Made by a program: the position numbers and the translations under genes. This document shows positions 1 to 9,365 of a stretch of DNA of 64,000 bases, in pieces. The notes under the pieces were generated by a model. The model did not search any database and had not been told where the DNA came from. It worked only from the letters and a program-made list of their open reading frames with translations. Position 1 is the stretch's first letter. Each line of letters opens with the position of its first letter. The DNA lies in the NCBI GenBank assembly GCA_905233695.1, contig CAJODN010000007.1:1-64000 (forward strand), read 5' to 3'. The stretch comes from an uncultured Lachnospiraceae bacterium (GTDB lineage: Bacteria > Bacillota > Clostridia > Lachnospirales > Lachnospiraceae).

Positions 1-50
1 GCGCGCGGTTAGGGACCACGAGGTCGCAGGTTCGAGCCCTGTCATTCCGA
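1..50 (+). tRNA. 3' part of a tRNA, probably tRNA-Pro(AGG), cut by the window edge
   Basis: The T arm (GCAGG stem, TTCGAGC loop, CCTGT) at 26-42 is followed by an acceptor 3' strand CATTCCG and discriminator A at 50; no CCA is encoded. Upstream, the 7-nt loop TTAGGGA reads anticodon AGG, flanked by G..C as in clostridial tRNA-Pro (GTTxGGGAC), and the variable loop AGGTC fits. The anticodon stem has one apparent C-A mismatch and the 5' half lies outside the window, so isotype and integrity are inferred. A73 agrees with Pro. Confidence 0.7.
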
Positions 51-55
51 TTAAC

Positions 56-143
56 GCAGTATGCTTGCGAAGCAAGGGTACTGCACGACGAGCCCTTTCC
101 GACGAAGTCGGAACCAAAATGGGCGAGTCTCCTTGTGAGACTC
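56..143 (+). other. Run of three hairpins between tRNA and pyrB
   Basis: Three perfect stems follow in series: GCAGTA/TACTGC enclosing CTTGC-GAA-GCAAG (56-84), TTCCGAC-GAA-GTCGGAA (97-113), and GAGTCTC-N5-GAGACTC (125-143). Two have GAA loops. With the terminator at 155-183 this makes almost the entire tRNA-pyrB spacer structured. Function is unknown; it could be tRNA processing/3' stability or a pyrB leader. Confidence 0.5.
113..131 (+). repeat. Copy 1 of dispersed repeat ACCAAAATGGGCGAGTCTC
   Basis: The 19-bp string ACCAAAATGGGCGAGTCTC here occurs again at 17673-17691, and its last 17 bases once more at 17697-17713 (preceded there by AC, i.e. ACAAAATGGG...). Both sites are intergenic and on the same strand. 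I do not recognise it as a named element. Confidence 0.75.
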
Positions 144-154
144 ATTGTGAATGC

Positions 155-183
155 AAGACTTGACGAAAGCTCAAGTCTTTTTT
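155..183 (+). terminator. Intrinsic terminator / possible pyrB attenuator
   Basis: A perfect 9-bp stem AAGACTTGA/TCAAGTCTT with loop CGAAAGC is followed by a T run. Only 28 nt separate it from the pyrB start codon, and no promoter fits in that gap, so pyrB transcription should pass through this hairpin. Confidence 0.8.
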
Positions 184-211
184 CATAGTATCATTAATAA
201 GGAGAATACTT

Positions 212-1126
212 ATGCGACATCTTATGAGTCCCATGGACTTTACCGTTGAAGAATTGGAAGAGCTTATGGATCTTGCCAACGATATCGAAGCTAATCCCGA
301 GAAGTATAGTGAGGCCTGCAAGGGTAAGAAGCTTGCAACCTGCTTCTATGAGCCCAGCACAAGAACCAGGCTTTCATTTGAATCGGCGATGCTTAATCTC
401 GGTGGAAATGTTATAGGCTTCGCCAGTGCTGATTCAAGTTCGGCGTCCAAGGGTGAGTCGGTGTCCGATACGGTTCGTGTAATATCCTGCTATGCGGATA
501 TATGCGCCATGAGACATCCCAAGGAAGGTGCGCCGCTTGTGGCTTCCAAGAAGTCACGTATTCCCGTAATCAATGCCGGCGACGGTGGTCATCAGCATCC
601 CACCCAGACGCTTACTGATCTTCTTACAATAAGATCATTAAATGGTAAGATTGGCAACATGACAATCGGTCTCTGCGGTGATCTTAAGTTCGGTCGAACG
701 GTTCACTCGCTTATTAACGCACTGGTTAGATACGACAATATCAAGTTCATCCTAATTTCTCCGGGTGAGCTTCGCGTACCAAGTTACATAAGAGAAGACG
801 TACTTAAGAAGAATAATATCGAATTCGAAGAGGTTGAGAGACTTGAAGATGCTATGCCGGATCTTGATATACTCTATATGACAAGGGTTCAGAGAGAGCG
901 TTTCTTCAATGAAGAAGAATATTTACGAATGAAGGATTATTATATCTTGGACGGTCAGAAGATGACACTTGCCAAGGATGATATGCTTGTCCTTCATCCG
1001 CTTCCCAGGGTTAATGAGATATCGGTTGAGGTTGATGATGACGAGAGAGCTGCGTATTTCAAGCAGGCACAGTACGGCGTATATATCAGGATGGCACTTA
1101 TATTGACACTGCTTGAACTGAATTAG
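212..1126 (+). CDS. pyrB: Aspartate carbamoyltransferase, catalytic chain
   Basis: Catalyses carbamoyl phosphate + aspartate to carbamoyl-aspartate, the committed step of cytosolic pyrimidine synthesis. At 304 aa it has normal family length. The carbamoyl-phosphate loop [10 protein letters not shown] lies near residue 50 and HPTQTL near 130; the C-terminal [10 protein letters not shown] holds the aspartate-side loop. ATG at 212 follows AAGGAG. The regulatory chain pyrI follows 80 nt downstream, so an allosteric enteric-type PyrB6-PyrI6 complex is likely. The terminator at 155-183, with no promoter between it and the gene, suggests control by attenuation. Identification is firm; the regulatory mode is inferred. 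Confidence 0.97.
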   Translation: MRHLMSPMDFTVEELEELMDLANDIEANPEKYSEACKGKKLATCFYEPSTRTRLSFESAMLNLGGNVIGFASADSSSASKGESVSDTVRVISCYADICAMRHPKEGAPLVASKKSRIPVINAGDGGHQHPTQTLTDLLTIRSLNGKIGNMTIGLCGDLKFGRTVHSLINALVRYDNIKFILISPGELRVPSYIREDVLKKNNIEFEEVERLEDAMPDLDILYMTRVQRERFFNEEEYLRMKDYYILDGQKMTLAKDDMLVLHPLPRVNEISVEVDDDERAAYFKQAQYGVYIRMALILTLLELN

Positions 1127-1206
1127 ATATGTCCGATTAATGGGACACCATAGGGAGAGCGCGGAATTGTTTCTTTATGTATAATGTGATATTGGGAGGA
1201 AAGCAT

Positions 1207-1647
1207 ATGCTTAACATCAGTGGAATTCATGAAGGTTATGTACTTGATCATATAAGAGCCGGCAAGGCCATGAAGCTTTATAATTATCTTCATCTCGACG
1301 AATTCGACGGAACGGTCGCAATGATTATGAATGTTGAGAGCTCTAAGATGGGGCGTAAGGATATAATTAAGATTGAAGGGCCTCTTGATACAATCGACCT
1401 TGATATATTAGGATATTTTGACCATACCATTACGGTAAATGTTATTCATAAAGATAAGATTGTAGACAAGAAGATACTTCGTTTGCCGAAGAAGATAACT
1501 AACGTTATTAAGTGCAAGAATCCGAGATGCATAACGAGTATCGAACAAGGCCTTGACCACGTATTCGTTCTTGCCGATGAGAAGAAGAAATTATACAGAT
1601 GCCAATATTGTGAAGAGAAGTATTCTAAGAAGAGCGAACGGGGGTAG
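1207..1647 (+). CDS. pyrI: Aspartate carbamoyltransferase, regulatory chain
   Basis: Allosteric (CTP/ATP-binding) zinc subunit that assembles with PyrB. The 146-aa product has the nucleotide-binding N-terminal domain (IxxGxVLDHIRAGKA near the start) and a C-terminal zinc domain with the expected C-x4-C (CKNPRC) and C-x2-C (CQYC) pairs. I chose ATG 1207 because GGGAGGA lies 7 nt before it and homologues begin MLxIxxIxxGxVLDHI; an in-frame ATG at 1177 has no ribosome site. Stop is 2 nt before murE, so the genes are probably co-transcribed. Confidence 0.95.
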   Translation: MLNISGIHEGYVLDHIRAGKAMKLYNYLHLDEFDGTVAMIMNVESSKMGRKDIIKIEGPLDTIDLDILGYFDHTITVNVIHKDKIVDKKILRLPKKITNVIKCKNPRCITSIEQGLDHVFVLADEKKKLYRCQYCEEKYSKKSERG

Positions 1648-1649
1648 CA

Positions 1650-3251
1650 ATGAATTTGATCACTTCTTTAGACAAGCTTTTAAGTAAGTTTGAATATGAG
1701 GTTTTAAAAGGTGAGTTAAACGGCGATATTACCGAGCTTCTTACTGATACGAGGAAGGTGTCGGAGGGCTCGCTTTTCGTATGTATTAAGGGTGTTAACT
1801 ATGATCCTCACGAACATATAGATGAGATAGCGAATAATGGTGCTAAGGTAATAGTTGTAGAGAAGGGTGTAATTGATTCTAAGAATATTTCCCTTGAAAA
1901 TGTTAAGAGTACAACTGTAGTCGCGGCAAATGACACAAGGTCGGCGCTTGGATATATTGCTGCGGAATACTTTGATCATCCTGCCGACAAGATGAAGATA
2001 ATCGGAGTTACCGGAACAAAGGGTAAGACCACCACGACCTATATGGTAAAGTCGGTATTAGAGAGCGCCGGTCTTAAGGTTGGTCTTATCGGAACGATTG
2101 AGATTGTATATGAAGGAACACAGATTAATTCCGTTAACACCACGCCTGATTCAATGGTGATAGAAGAGCAGTTTGCGAGGATGGTTGACGTCGGATGTGA
2201 CGCCTGCGTTATGGAGGTTTCCTCTCAGGCAATGCTTCTCCACAGGGTGGACGGCTTTACATTTGAGATAGGGATTTTTACCAACATTTCCCCGGATCAT
2301 ATCGGACCGAATGAGCACGACAGTTTCGAGGATTACCTCTATTGCAAGAGCTTGCTCTTTACGAAGTGCAGGTATGCAATAATTAACGGTGATGATGAGC
2401 ATGCATCGTACATTCTTAATGCTTGTAAATGTGATAGCCTAACTTATGGTCTAAACGAGGCATGCGACCTTCAGGCATACGACATTAATCTTGTTAACGA
2501 CAGCGGACTTCTCGGTGTCACATATAGGGTTAAGGGTGAGCTTTTAATGGATGTTCGTGTTAACATGCCGGGTACATTCAGCGTATATAATTCCATGTGT
2601 GCCATAGCGATTTGCAATCGTCTTGGTGTAAATGCAGATGTGATTAAAAAGGCTATAGAAAGTGCCAAGGTTAAGGGCAGAATTGAGATGCTTGACGTGC
2701 CGGGTAACTACACGCTTATGATTGATTATGCGCACAATGCAATGAGTCTTAAGGCGCTACTTATAAGCCTTCGGGAATATAATCCCAAGCGTCTTGTGGC
2801 ACTTTTCGGATGCGGTGGTAACAGGGCTAAGGGCAGAAGGTACGCCATGGGTTCCGTGTCGGCAAGGTTTGCTGACTTTACGATTATTACTTCCGATAAT
2901 CCAAGAGACGAAGAGCCTGATATGATTATTAAGGATATTATTGCGGGTTATGCTCTCGGCCTTCAGGGTAAGGAAGCGGAAGACATAGATGACCTTTCCG
3001 AAGAGGAGGTTAACACCCTCATAGACGGCATGGACCATACCAAGGATAAATACATTATGATAGCCGACAGAATCGAAGCCATAAGGTATATTATGAATAA
3101 TTTTGAAGAGGGAGATCTTGTTGTTCTTGCGGGCAAAGGTCACGAGGATTATCAGATTATTAAGGGTAAGAAGAACCACCTTGATGAGCGCGAGGTGGTC
3201 GCAGATATTGCAGATGAAATAATAAGCCGTCAGGGGAGGCGTGATAAGTAA
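1650..3251 (+). CDS. murE: UDP-MurNAc-tripeptide synthetase, meso-diaminopimelate type
   Basis: Cytosolic Mur ligase that adds the third residue to UDP-MurNAc-L-Ala-D-Glu using ATP. The 533-aa protein has the Mur N-terminal domain (LLTDTRKV, GSLFVCIKG), the ATP loop GVTGTKGKTTTT near residue 117, and the C-terminal motif DNPRDEEP. DNPR is the signature of enzymes that add meso-DAP rather than lysine, so the wall is predicted to be DAP type (family knowledge). It sits between pyrI and priA; its stop abuts the priA start codon, which implies translational coupling. Confidence 0.95.
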   Translation: MNLITSLDKLLSKFEYEVLKGELNGDITELLTDTRKVSEGSLFVCIKGVNYDPHEHIDEIANNGAKVIVVEKGVIDSKNISLENVKSTTVVAANDTRSALGYIAAEYFDHPADKMKIIGVTGTKGKTTTTYMVKSVLESAGLKVGLIGTIEIVYEGTQINSVNTTPDSMVIEEQFARMVDVGCDACVMEVSSQAMLLHRVDGFTFEIGIFTNISPDHIGPNEHDSFEDYLYCKSLLFTKCRYAIINGDDEHASYILNACKCDSLTYGLNEACDLQAYDINLVNDSGLLGVTYRVKGELLMDVRVNMPGTFSVYNSMCAIAICNRLGVNADVIKKAIESAKVKGRIEMLDVPGNYTLMIDYAHNAMSLKALLISLREYNPKRLVALFGCGGNRAKGRRYAMGSVSARFADFTIITSDNPRDEEPDMIIKDIIAGYALGLQGKEAEDIDDLSEEEVNTLIDGMDHTKDKYIMIADRIEAIRYIMNNFEEGDLVVLAGKGHEDYQIIKGKKNHLDEREVVADIADEIISRQGRRDK

Positions 3252-5483
3252 GTGTTGTATTGTAATGTAGTTGTTGATATATCGATTGACAGACTTGATA
3301 AGACATTTCAATATAAGATTCCCTCATCTCTGGAAAGTGTTCTTATGGAAGGCATGCAGGTAATAGCACCCTTCGGCAAAGGCAACCGTAAGATTACGGG
3401 GTATGTAATGGACATCACCGACACCCCTGAGTTCGACCCTGCTAAGACAAAGGAAATTATTAAGATAGTCGACGATGCAACAAGCATCGATAATCAACTT
3501 ATTATGCTGGCGGGTTGGATGAAGCGTAATTTTGGCTCCACGATGAACCAGGCTCTTAAGACGGTAATCCCCATTAAGAAGAAGAGTAATCCTAAGCAGA
3601 AGAAAACAGTTGTCTTAGCACTTGATGAGCAGTCACTTTCAGACGAGTATGCGTCTCTTATGGCAAGAACCAATCATTCGGTGGCGAAGGAGAGACTGTT
3701 TAAGGCGCTTATGGAAGACGATGAGATTCCATGGGATGTAATAACGAAGAAGCTTAATATAGGTTCTAATATAATTCGGGATTTTGAGAAAAACGGCTTT
3801 GTTACTGTGAGGACGGAGAGTACATATCGAAATCCCGTATCACATTTACACGGAAGAGAAAAACGTCTTGAATTAAATGACGACCAGAAAAGAATCGTAG
3901 GGAGGTTCAAAAACGACTATGATGTCGGCACTCGTGATACATATCTAATATTCGGCGTAACGGGCTCCGGTAAGACTCTATGTTATCTCGAGATGATAGA
4001 GCATGTGTTAAATGCAGGGAAGGAAGCGATTGTTCTTATCCCCGAGATAGCACTTACATATCAGACTGTTATGCGTTTCTATAAGCGCTTCGGCGATAAG
4101 GTATCCATTCTTAATTCGAGGATGAGTACGGCCGAGAGATACGATCAGTTCGAGCGTGCAAGATGCGGAGATATTAAGATTATTGTGGGGCCGCGTTCGG
4201 CACTTTTTACACCATTTCCGAATCTTGGTCTTATCGTAATCGACGAAGAACATGAGTCTTCATATAAGTCGGATAACGTTCCGAAATACCATGCCGTTCC
4301 CACTGCAATTGAGAGAGCGAGGCTCTCGGGGGCATCGGTGGTACTCGGCTCTGCGACGCCAAGTATTGACAGCTTCATGAAAGCTAAGTCCGGGGAGTAT
4401 ACAATGTTAAAGCTTCCCGGTCGCGCCAACGAAAGCGAGATGGCATCATGTGAGATTGTCGATATGAGAACGGAGCTTAGACGCGGTAACGCCTCCATTA
4501 TAAGTAACAGACTTCGCGAACTTATTCATGATAGGCTCTCTAAGAAGGAGCAGGTAATGCTTTTTCTTAACAGGCGCGGGATGCTTGGTTGCATAAGCTG
4601 TCGTGAGTGTGGACACACCCTTAAATGTCCTCACTGTGACGTGTCTCTGAGTCTTCATCGCGACGATAAGATGCACTGCCATTACTGCGGATATATTACT
4701 TCAAAACCTTCTGTGTGTCCCGAGTGCGGTTCGAAAGCAATCGGCGGCTTCAGTATCGGAACAGAGAAGGTTGAAGAAATCGTTGCCAAGGAATTCGAAG
4801 GTGCAAGAGTTCTTCGAATGGATATGGATACCACCAAAGGTAAAGCCGGTCACGAAGAAATCTTATCGAAGTTCGCAAATAAGGAAGCTGACATTCTTGT
4901 CGGAACACAGATGATTGTTAAGGGTCACGACTTTCCCAATGTGACGCTTGTCGGTGCTCTGGCCGCAGATATGTCTCTTAATGTGCCGGACTATACAAGT
5001 TCGGAAAGGACATTTCAACTATTAACACAGGCGATTGGTCGCGCGGGGCGTGGTGAGAAATCGGGAACTGCCGTAATACAGACGTATAATCCCGAACACT
5101 TCAGCATCATAGAATCGAGAAGTCAAGACTACGAAGCCTTCTACGATAAAGAGATTGTATATAGAAGCCTTATGCATTATCCACCTGCATCCCATATGCT
5201 TCTTCTGTCGATTCAGTCGGAGGTTGAGGCGGATGCCGAGGGACTTGCTAATGCAGTGGCAGGGGAGATCTCAGAACACTATCCGGATGTCAAGATGCTT
5301 GGTCCCACCAACGCCAACATCTACAAGATTAACGACATCTATCGGAAGACCATCTATATTAAGGACGAACGCTACGATTTCCTTGTAGGGATTAAGGACT
5401 TACTGGATAAGTTCCTCCTGGGAAATGTAAAGTACACACGAGGGCATGTCTACTTTGACTTTGATCCGATTAATGTGCAGTAG
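3252..5483 (+). CDS. priA: Primosomal replication-restart helicase PriA
   Basis: A 3'-5' DNA helicase that reloads the replisome at stalled forks. Over 743 aa one sees the N-terminal 3'-end-binding domain, Walker A GVTGSGKT at 235-242, Walker B DEEH at 331-334, and a zinc-binding block with paired cysteines between about 447 and 492 (CISCRECG, CPHC, CHYCG, CPEC). The GTG at 3252 directly follows the murE stop; homologues also start within a few residues of the DISIDRLDKTFQY segment. First gene of the conserved clostridial priA-def-fmt-rsmB string. Confidence 0.95.
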   Translation: MLYCNVVVDISIDRLDKTFQYKIPSSLESVLMEGMQVIAPFGKGNRKITGYVMDITDTPEFDPAKTKEIIKIVDDATSIDNQLIMLAGWMKRNFGSTMNQALKTVIPIKKKSNPKQKKTVVLALDEQSLSDEYASLMARTNHSVAKERLFKALMEDDEIPWDVITKKLNIGSNIIRDFEKNGFVTVRTESTYRNPVSHLHGREKRLELNDDQKRIVGRFKNDYDVGTRDTYLIFGVTGSGKTLCYLEMIEHVLNAGKEAIVLIPEIALTYQTVMRFYKRFGDKVSILNSRMSTAERYDQFERARCGDIKIIVGPRSALFTPFPNLGLIVIDEEHESSYKSDNVPKYHAVPTAIERARLSGASVVLGSATPSIDSFMKAKSGEYTMLKLPGRANESEMASCEIVDMRTELRRGNASIISNRLRELIHDRLSKKEQVMLFLNRRGMLGCISCRECGHTLKCPHCDVSLSLHRDDKMHCHYCGYITSKPSVCPECGSKAIGGFSIGTEKVEEIVAKEFEGARVLRMDMDTTKGKAGHEEILSKFANKEADILVGTQMIVKGHDFPNVTLVGALAADMSLNVPDYTSSERTFQLLTQAIGRAGRGEKSGTAVIQTYNPEHFSIIESRSQDYEAFYDKEIVYRSLMHYPPASHMLLLSIQSEVEADAEGLANAVAGEISEHYPDVKMLGPTNANIYKINDIYRKTIYIKDERYDFLVGIKDLLDKFLLGNVKYTRGHVYFDFDPINVQ

Positions 5484-5563
5484 TGCATAGCAAGGCGTCA
5501 AGGCGTGTAATATATGACTTGACGCAAGCCAAGATATTAATTAAAGCATATAAGGAGAAAAAA

Positions 5564-6064
5564 ATGGCAATAAGACAGATAAGAGAACAAGGAGATGAAA
5601 TCCTAACGAAAAAGTGCAGAGAGGTTAAGGAAATAACCCCTCGCCTAAGGGAGTTAATAGAAGACATGATCGAGACCATGCATGACGCTGACGGTGTCGG
5701 TCTTGCGGCGCCTCAGGTAGGAGTTCTGCGCCGGATCGCAGTAGTGGACGTTGGCGAAGGCCCGATTATTCTCGTTAACCCCAAGGTCGTTCTGACAGAG
5801 GGAGAACAGACCGGTCAGGAAGGCTGCTTAAGTGTCCCCGGCAAGGCAGGAATAGTAACGAGACCTATGAAGGTTAAGGTAGAAGCATGTAACGAGAATA
5901 TGGAAAATGTTACTGTTGAAGGTGAGGAGCTTCTCGCCCGCGCCCTCGTTCATGAAATCGATCATCTTAACGGTCATATGTATACGGAGCTTGTGGAAGG
6001 CGACCTCTTCGAAGTGAAGTATGAGGAAGAAGAACCATCCGAAGATGGAGGTACTAAAGAGTAG
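5564..6064 (+). CDS. def: Peptide deformylase
   Basis: Metalloenzyme that removes the formyl group from nascent proteins. All three active-site motifs are visible: GVGLAAPQVG, EGCLSVPG and HEIDHLNG (metal ligands Cys and two His). I chose ATG 5564 because AAGGAG precedes it and MAIRQIREQGDEIL is the usual family N-terminus; an in-frame GTG at 5483 would add 27 unrelated residues. Product is 166 aa, typical. The next gene, fmt, adds the formyl group that this enzyme removes and starts 1 nt after the stop. Confidence 0.96.
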   Translation: MAIRQIREQGDEILTKKCREVKEITPRLRELIEDMIETMHDADGVGLAAPQVGVLRRIAVVDVGEGPIILVNPKVVLTEGEQTGQEGCLSVPGKAGIVTRPMKVKVEACNENMENVTVEGEELLARALVHEIDHLNGHMYTELVEGDLFEVKYEEEEPSEDGGTKE

Positions 6065-6065
6065 T

Positions 6066-7019
6066 ATGAAGATTATATTTATGGGGACTCCCGATTTCGC
6101 AACGTATATTCTTGATGAGATAGAAAGAGCCGGTCACGATATCGTGCTAATAGTAACTCAGCCCGATAAACCAAGGGGGAGAAGCGGTAAGAAAGCTCCA
6201 TCTCCCGTCAAGAGCTGGGCTATGGAACGCGAGATAGATGTATATCAACCTGCGAAGATCAGAGAGGAATCTTCAATAGAATATCTAAGGGGAATTGAGG
6301 CCGATATATGTGTCGTTGCTGCATTTGGGCAGATTCTTCCCAAGGAAATACTTGATATGCCGCCATACGGTTGTATCAATGTTCATGCATCCCTTCTTCC
6401 TAAATACAGGGGTGCTGCGCCCATACAGTGGTCTATTCTTAACGGCGATGACAAGACCGGAGTTACCATTATGCAGATGGGTGTCGGACTTGATGACGGT
6501 GATATTCTTTATACAGAAGAAGTTAAGCTTAACGGTACCGAGACAGGAGGCGAGCTTTTCGATACGCTGGCAGAAGTTGGCGGTAAAGCCTGCGTCAAGG
6601 CACTTTCGCTTATTGAGGGCGGAAGTATAAGTCCCGTTCCTCAAGACGATAGTCTTGCCACCCATGTCGGAATGATTGATAAGAAAATGGGTAAGATAGA
6701 TTGGTCAGACTCTGCCGATAGAATTGAAAGATACGTAAGAGGCCTTAATCCCTGGCCCTCTTGCTATACGACATATAAGAATAAGACTCTCAAGATATGG
6801 AAGAGTCATGTAGTGCCTAAAGCAGAGCTTCATAGCATAAGTACGGGTGACTATAACGTAGGGCAAGTATGCTTTGTCGATAAGTCGAATATTTATGTCT
6901 TGGCAGGGGACGGTACGGTCCTTGGGCTGGACGAACTTCAATTAGAGGGTAAGAAGAGAATGGATACGAAGAGTTTCCTTCTCGGTAACCCCGTACGCCT
7001 CGGGGAGGAACTGAATTAA
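6066..7019 (+). CDS. fmt: Methionyl-tRNA formyltransferase
   Basis: Formylates initiator Met-tRNA using 10-formyl-tetrahydrofolate. The 317-aa product begins MKIIFMGTPDFA, the standard family start, with catalytic-site motifs NVHASLLPKYRGAAPIQW near residue 110 and the C-terminal tRNA-binding domain. ATG 6066 is preferred over an in-frame upstream codon at 6021 that lies inside def. The stop codon overlaps the rsmB start (TAATG), typical of coupled translation. Confidence 0.96.
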   Translation: MKIIFMGTPDFATYILDEIERAGHDIVLIVTQPDKPRGRSGKKAPSPVKSWAMEREIDVYQPAKIREESSIEYLRGIEADICVVAAFGQILPKEILDMPPYGCINVHASLLPKYRGAAPIQWSILNGDDKTGVTIMQMGVGLDDGDILYTEEVKLNGTETGGELFDTLAEVGGKACVKALSLIEGGSISPVPQDDSLATHVGMIDKKMGKIDWSDSADRIERYVRGLNPWPSCYTTYKNKTLKIWKSHVVPKAELHSISTGDYNVGQVCFVDKSNIYVLAGDGTVLGLDELQLEGKKRMDTKSFLLGNPVRLGEELN

Positions 7020-8323
7020 TGGCCGATGCGATTAATGTAAGAAAAGTATCATTTGATATCGTAACTAAAGTATTAAATGATGGTTATTTCCTTAATGATG
7101 CCATAACTGATACTTTCGATAAACGTGATATCAAGGATAAGCAGAAGAGAAGCTACATTTCCCGTCTTTCAAGGGGAGTGATTGAGCGCTTTCTTGAACT
7201 TGATGCAATTATTTCTACATATTCTAATACTAAGCTTTCTAAGCTTAATCCCAATATCAAAAATATATTACGACTCAGTGTATATGAATTAAAATACATG
7301 GATTCCGTGCCGGAATCTGCTACCGTAAATGAGTATGTTTTTCTTGCGGGTAAGGTTGCGCCCGTACGCCTTAAGGGCTTTGTTAACGGTATCCTAAGGA
7401 ATATGATAAGAGACAATTTCTCTAAGGTTAATCTTAAGCCGAACGAGGAGGTATCTCTTCCTAAGTGGCTCTACGATATGCTTGAAGAGGAATACGGCTT
7501 GGCTTATGATATAGGCAAATCATTTCTCGGTAAGACAAGGCTTGCTGTAAGAACGAACCTTGCCAAGTGCACTCCGACTGAACTTCAAGCGCTGCTAAGA
7601 GAAGAGGGTATCACCGCGGAGCCGATACCTGAACTCGACTACGCATTTATAATTGATAATATCGATAACCTAAGCAGCATAGAAGCCTTTAATAAGGGCT
7701 TATTCTATGTGCAGGATATAAGCTCTATGATGGTGGGAGATAAGTCCGGTGCGAGAGCAGGTGATACGGTTATTGATGTATGCGCATCTCCCGGAGGTAA
7801 GAGCCTGCATGTTGCCGAGATCATGAGTATTGCAGGTGGCACCGGTGAACCCGGTCAAGTCCTCTCTTTTGACATTTCCAAAGAAAAGGTAGCCCTTATT
7901 AACGACAACATAAAAAGGACCGGTCTTACCAACATAACCGCCGAAGTAGCCGACGCAAGGAAGAGACGAGACGACCTGGTCTGCAAAGCTGATATCGTAA
8001 TCGCCGACGTTCCCTGCTCCGGTATAGGTGTCATCGGTAAGAAACCTGATATTAAAGTCAGACTTACACCCGAGGATATTGATAACTTATCTATGCTACA
8101 ATACGAGATAGCGTCTAACGTCAAGGACTACGTTAAGCCCGGTGGCAAGCTCATCTACTCTACCTGCACAATAAGTAAGCGAGAGAACGAGGAAAACGTC
8201 AAGAAATTTTTAGAAAATAACAGTGAATTCACACTCTTAGAACAGACGGAGTATCTGCCTGACGATATTAGAGATGGATTCTTTATTGCAATACTCCTAA
8301 AGGAGGATGAGAAGTATGCTTGA
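7019..8323 (+). CDS. rsmB: 16S rRNA (cytosine-5) methyltransferase RsmB/Sun
   Basis: SAM-dependent methyltransferase expected to make m5C967 (E. coli numbering) in 16S rRNA. The 434-aa protein has an N-terminal NusB-like RNA-binding domain (about 1-140) and a C-terminal Rossmann domain with DVCASPGGKSLH (SAM loop) and the two catalytic cysteines in DVPCSGIGVIG and YSTCTIS. Its start overlaps fmt by 1 nt and its end overlaps rlmN by 8 nt. Confidence 0.95.
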   Translation: MADAINVRKVSFDIVTKVLNDGYFLNDAITDTFDKRDIKDKQKRSYISRLSRGVIERFLELDAIISTYSNTKLSKLNPNIKNILRLSVYELKYMDSVPESATVNEYVFLAGKVAPVRLKGFVNGILRNMIRDNFSKVNLKPNEEVSLPKWLYDMLEEEYGLAYDIGKSFLGKTRLAVRTNLAKCTPTELQALLREEGITAEPIPELDYAFIIDNIDNLSSIEAFNKGLFYVQDISSMMVGDKSGARAGDTVIDVCASPGGKSLHVAEIMSIAGGTGEPGQVLSFDISKEKVALINDNIKRTGLTNITAEVADARKRRDDLVCKADIVIADVPCSGIGVIGKKPDIKVRLTPEDIDNLSMLQYEIASNVKDYVKPGGKLIYSTCTISKRENEENVKKFLENNSEFTLLEQTEYLPDDIRDGFFIAILLKEDEKYA

Positions 8324-9365
8324 TATCAAATCATGTACTCCCGAGGAGTTAGCAGAATATATTGAATCTATAGGCGAGAAGAAATTCAGAGCCAAGCAAA
8401 TATACGAATGGATGCATGTTCATCTTGCAAGAGACTATGATGAGATGACTAACATTAAAAAGAAACTAAGAGAGACTCTGAAAGAGACTACCGAATACAC
8501 GAGTCTCGAAGTAAAGGACATGAAGGAATCCGCTATAGACGGCACAAGAAAGTACCTGTTCGCCCTATCCGACGGCAATATGATAGAATCCGTTATGATG
8601 AGGTACAGGCACGGAATAAGCGTCTGCATATCTTCTCAGGTCGGTTGCAGAATGGGGTGCAGATTCTGTGCATCCACAATAGACGGGGTTGTGAGAAGTC
8701 TTACACCGTCTGAGATGCTGGACCAGATTTATATGATATCGAGAGATACCGGTGAGAGAGTAAGTAATGTCGTTGTTATGGGAATGGGAGAGCCTCTTGA
8801 TAATTACGACAATCTCGTTAGATTCATAAGACTTCTTACGGATGAGAACGGGCTTAACATATCGGAACGAAATGTTACTGTTTCAACATGCGGAATTGTT
8901 CCGAAGATATACGATCTTATGGAAGAGGACTTTAATATTACCCTTGCACTGTCTCTTCACGCACCGACACAGGAGAAACGTGAAGAAATTATGCCTATCG
9001 CTAAGTCCTATGACATAGATACGGTAATCAGAGCCATGCGGGAATACGCAGATAATACGAAGAGACGGATAACTTACGAATACACATTGATTTCGGGTTT
9101 TAACGACAGCGAAGAAGACGCTGAGGATCTTATTAAATTGCTGGGAAGACAGCTGTGTCATGTTAATCTTATTCCCGTTAACCCTATAGTAGAAAGAAAT
9201 TATAGCGCTACAAGCGAGACATACGTCCTTAACTTTAAGAAAAAACTTGAAAAAAACGCGATAAATGTTACTATTAGAAGAGAAATGGGTCGAGATATCG
9301 ATGGTGCTTGCGGACAACTTAGACGTAAGCATACAGAAAGCGGCGCAAAGGAAGGACTATTATGA
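8316..9365 (+). CDS. rlmN: Radical-SAM 23S rRNA/tRNA adenine-C2 methyltransferase
   Basis: Methylates A2503 of 23S rRNA and A37 of some tRNAs. The 4Fe-4S motif CRMGCRFC (C-x3-C-x2-C) lies near residue 110, GMGEPLDNY near 155, and the C-terminal methyl-accepting Cys is in DIDGACGQLR. ATG 8316 has AAAGGAGG at ideal spacing; the ATG at 8307 directly abuts that site and is less likely. The end overlaps the phosphatase gene by 4 nt (ATGA). Confidence 0.95.
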   Translation: MLDIKSCTPEELAEYIESIGEKKFRAKQIYEWMHVHLARDYDEMTNIKKKLRETLKETTEYTSLEVKDMKESAIDGTRKYLFALSDGNMIESVMMRYRHGISVCISSQVGCRMGCRFCASTIDGVVRSLTPSEMLDQIYMISRDTGERVSNVVVMGMGEPLDNYDNLVRFIRLLTDENGLNISERNVTVSTCGIVPKIYDLMEEDFNITLALSLHAPTQEKREEIMPIAKSYDIDTVIRAMREYADNTKRRITYEYTLISGFNDSEEDAEDLIKLLGRQLCHVNLIPVNPIVERNYSATSETYVLNFKKKLEKNAINVTIRREMGRDIDGACGQLRRKHTESGAKEGLL

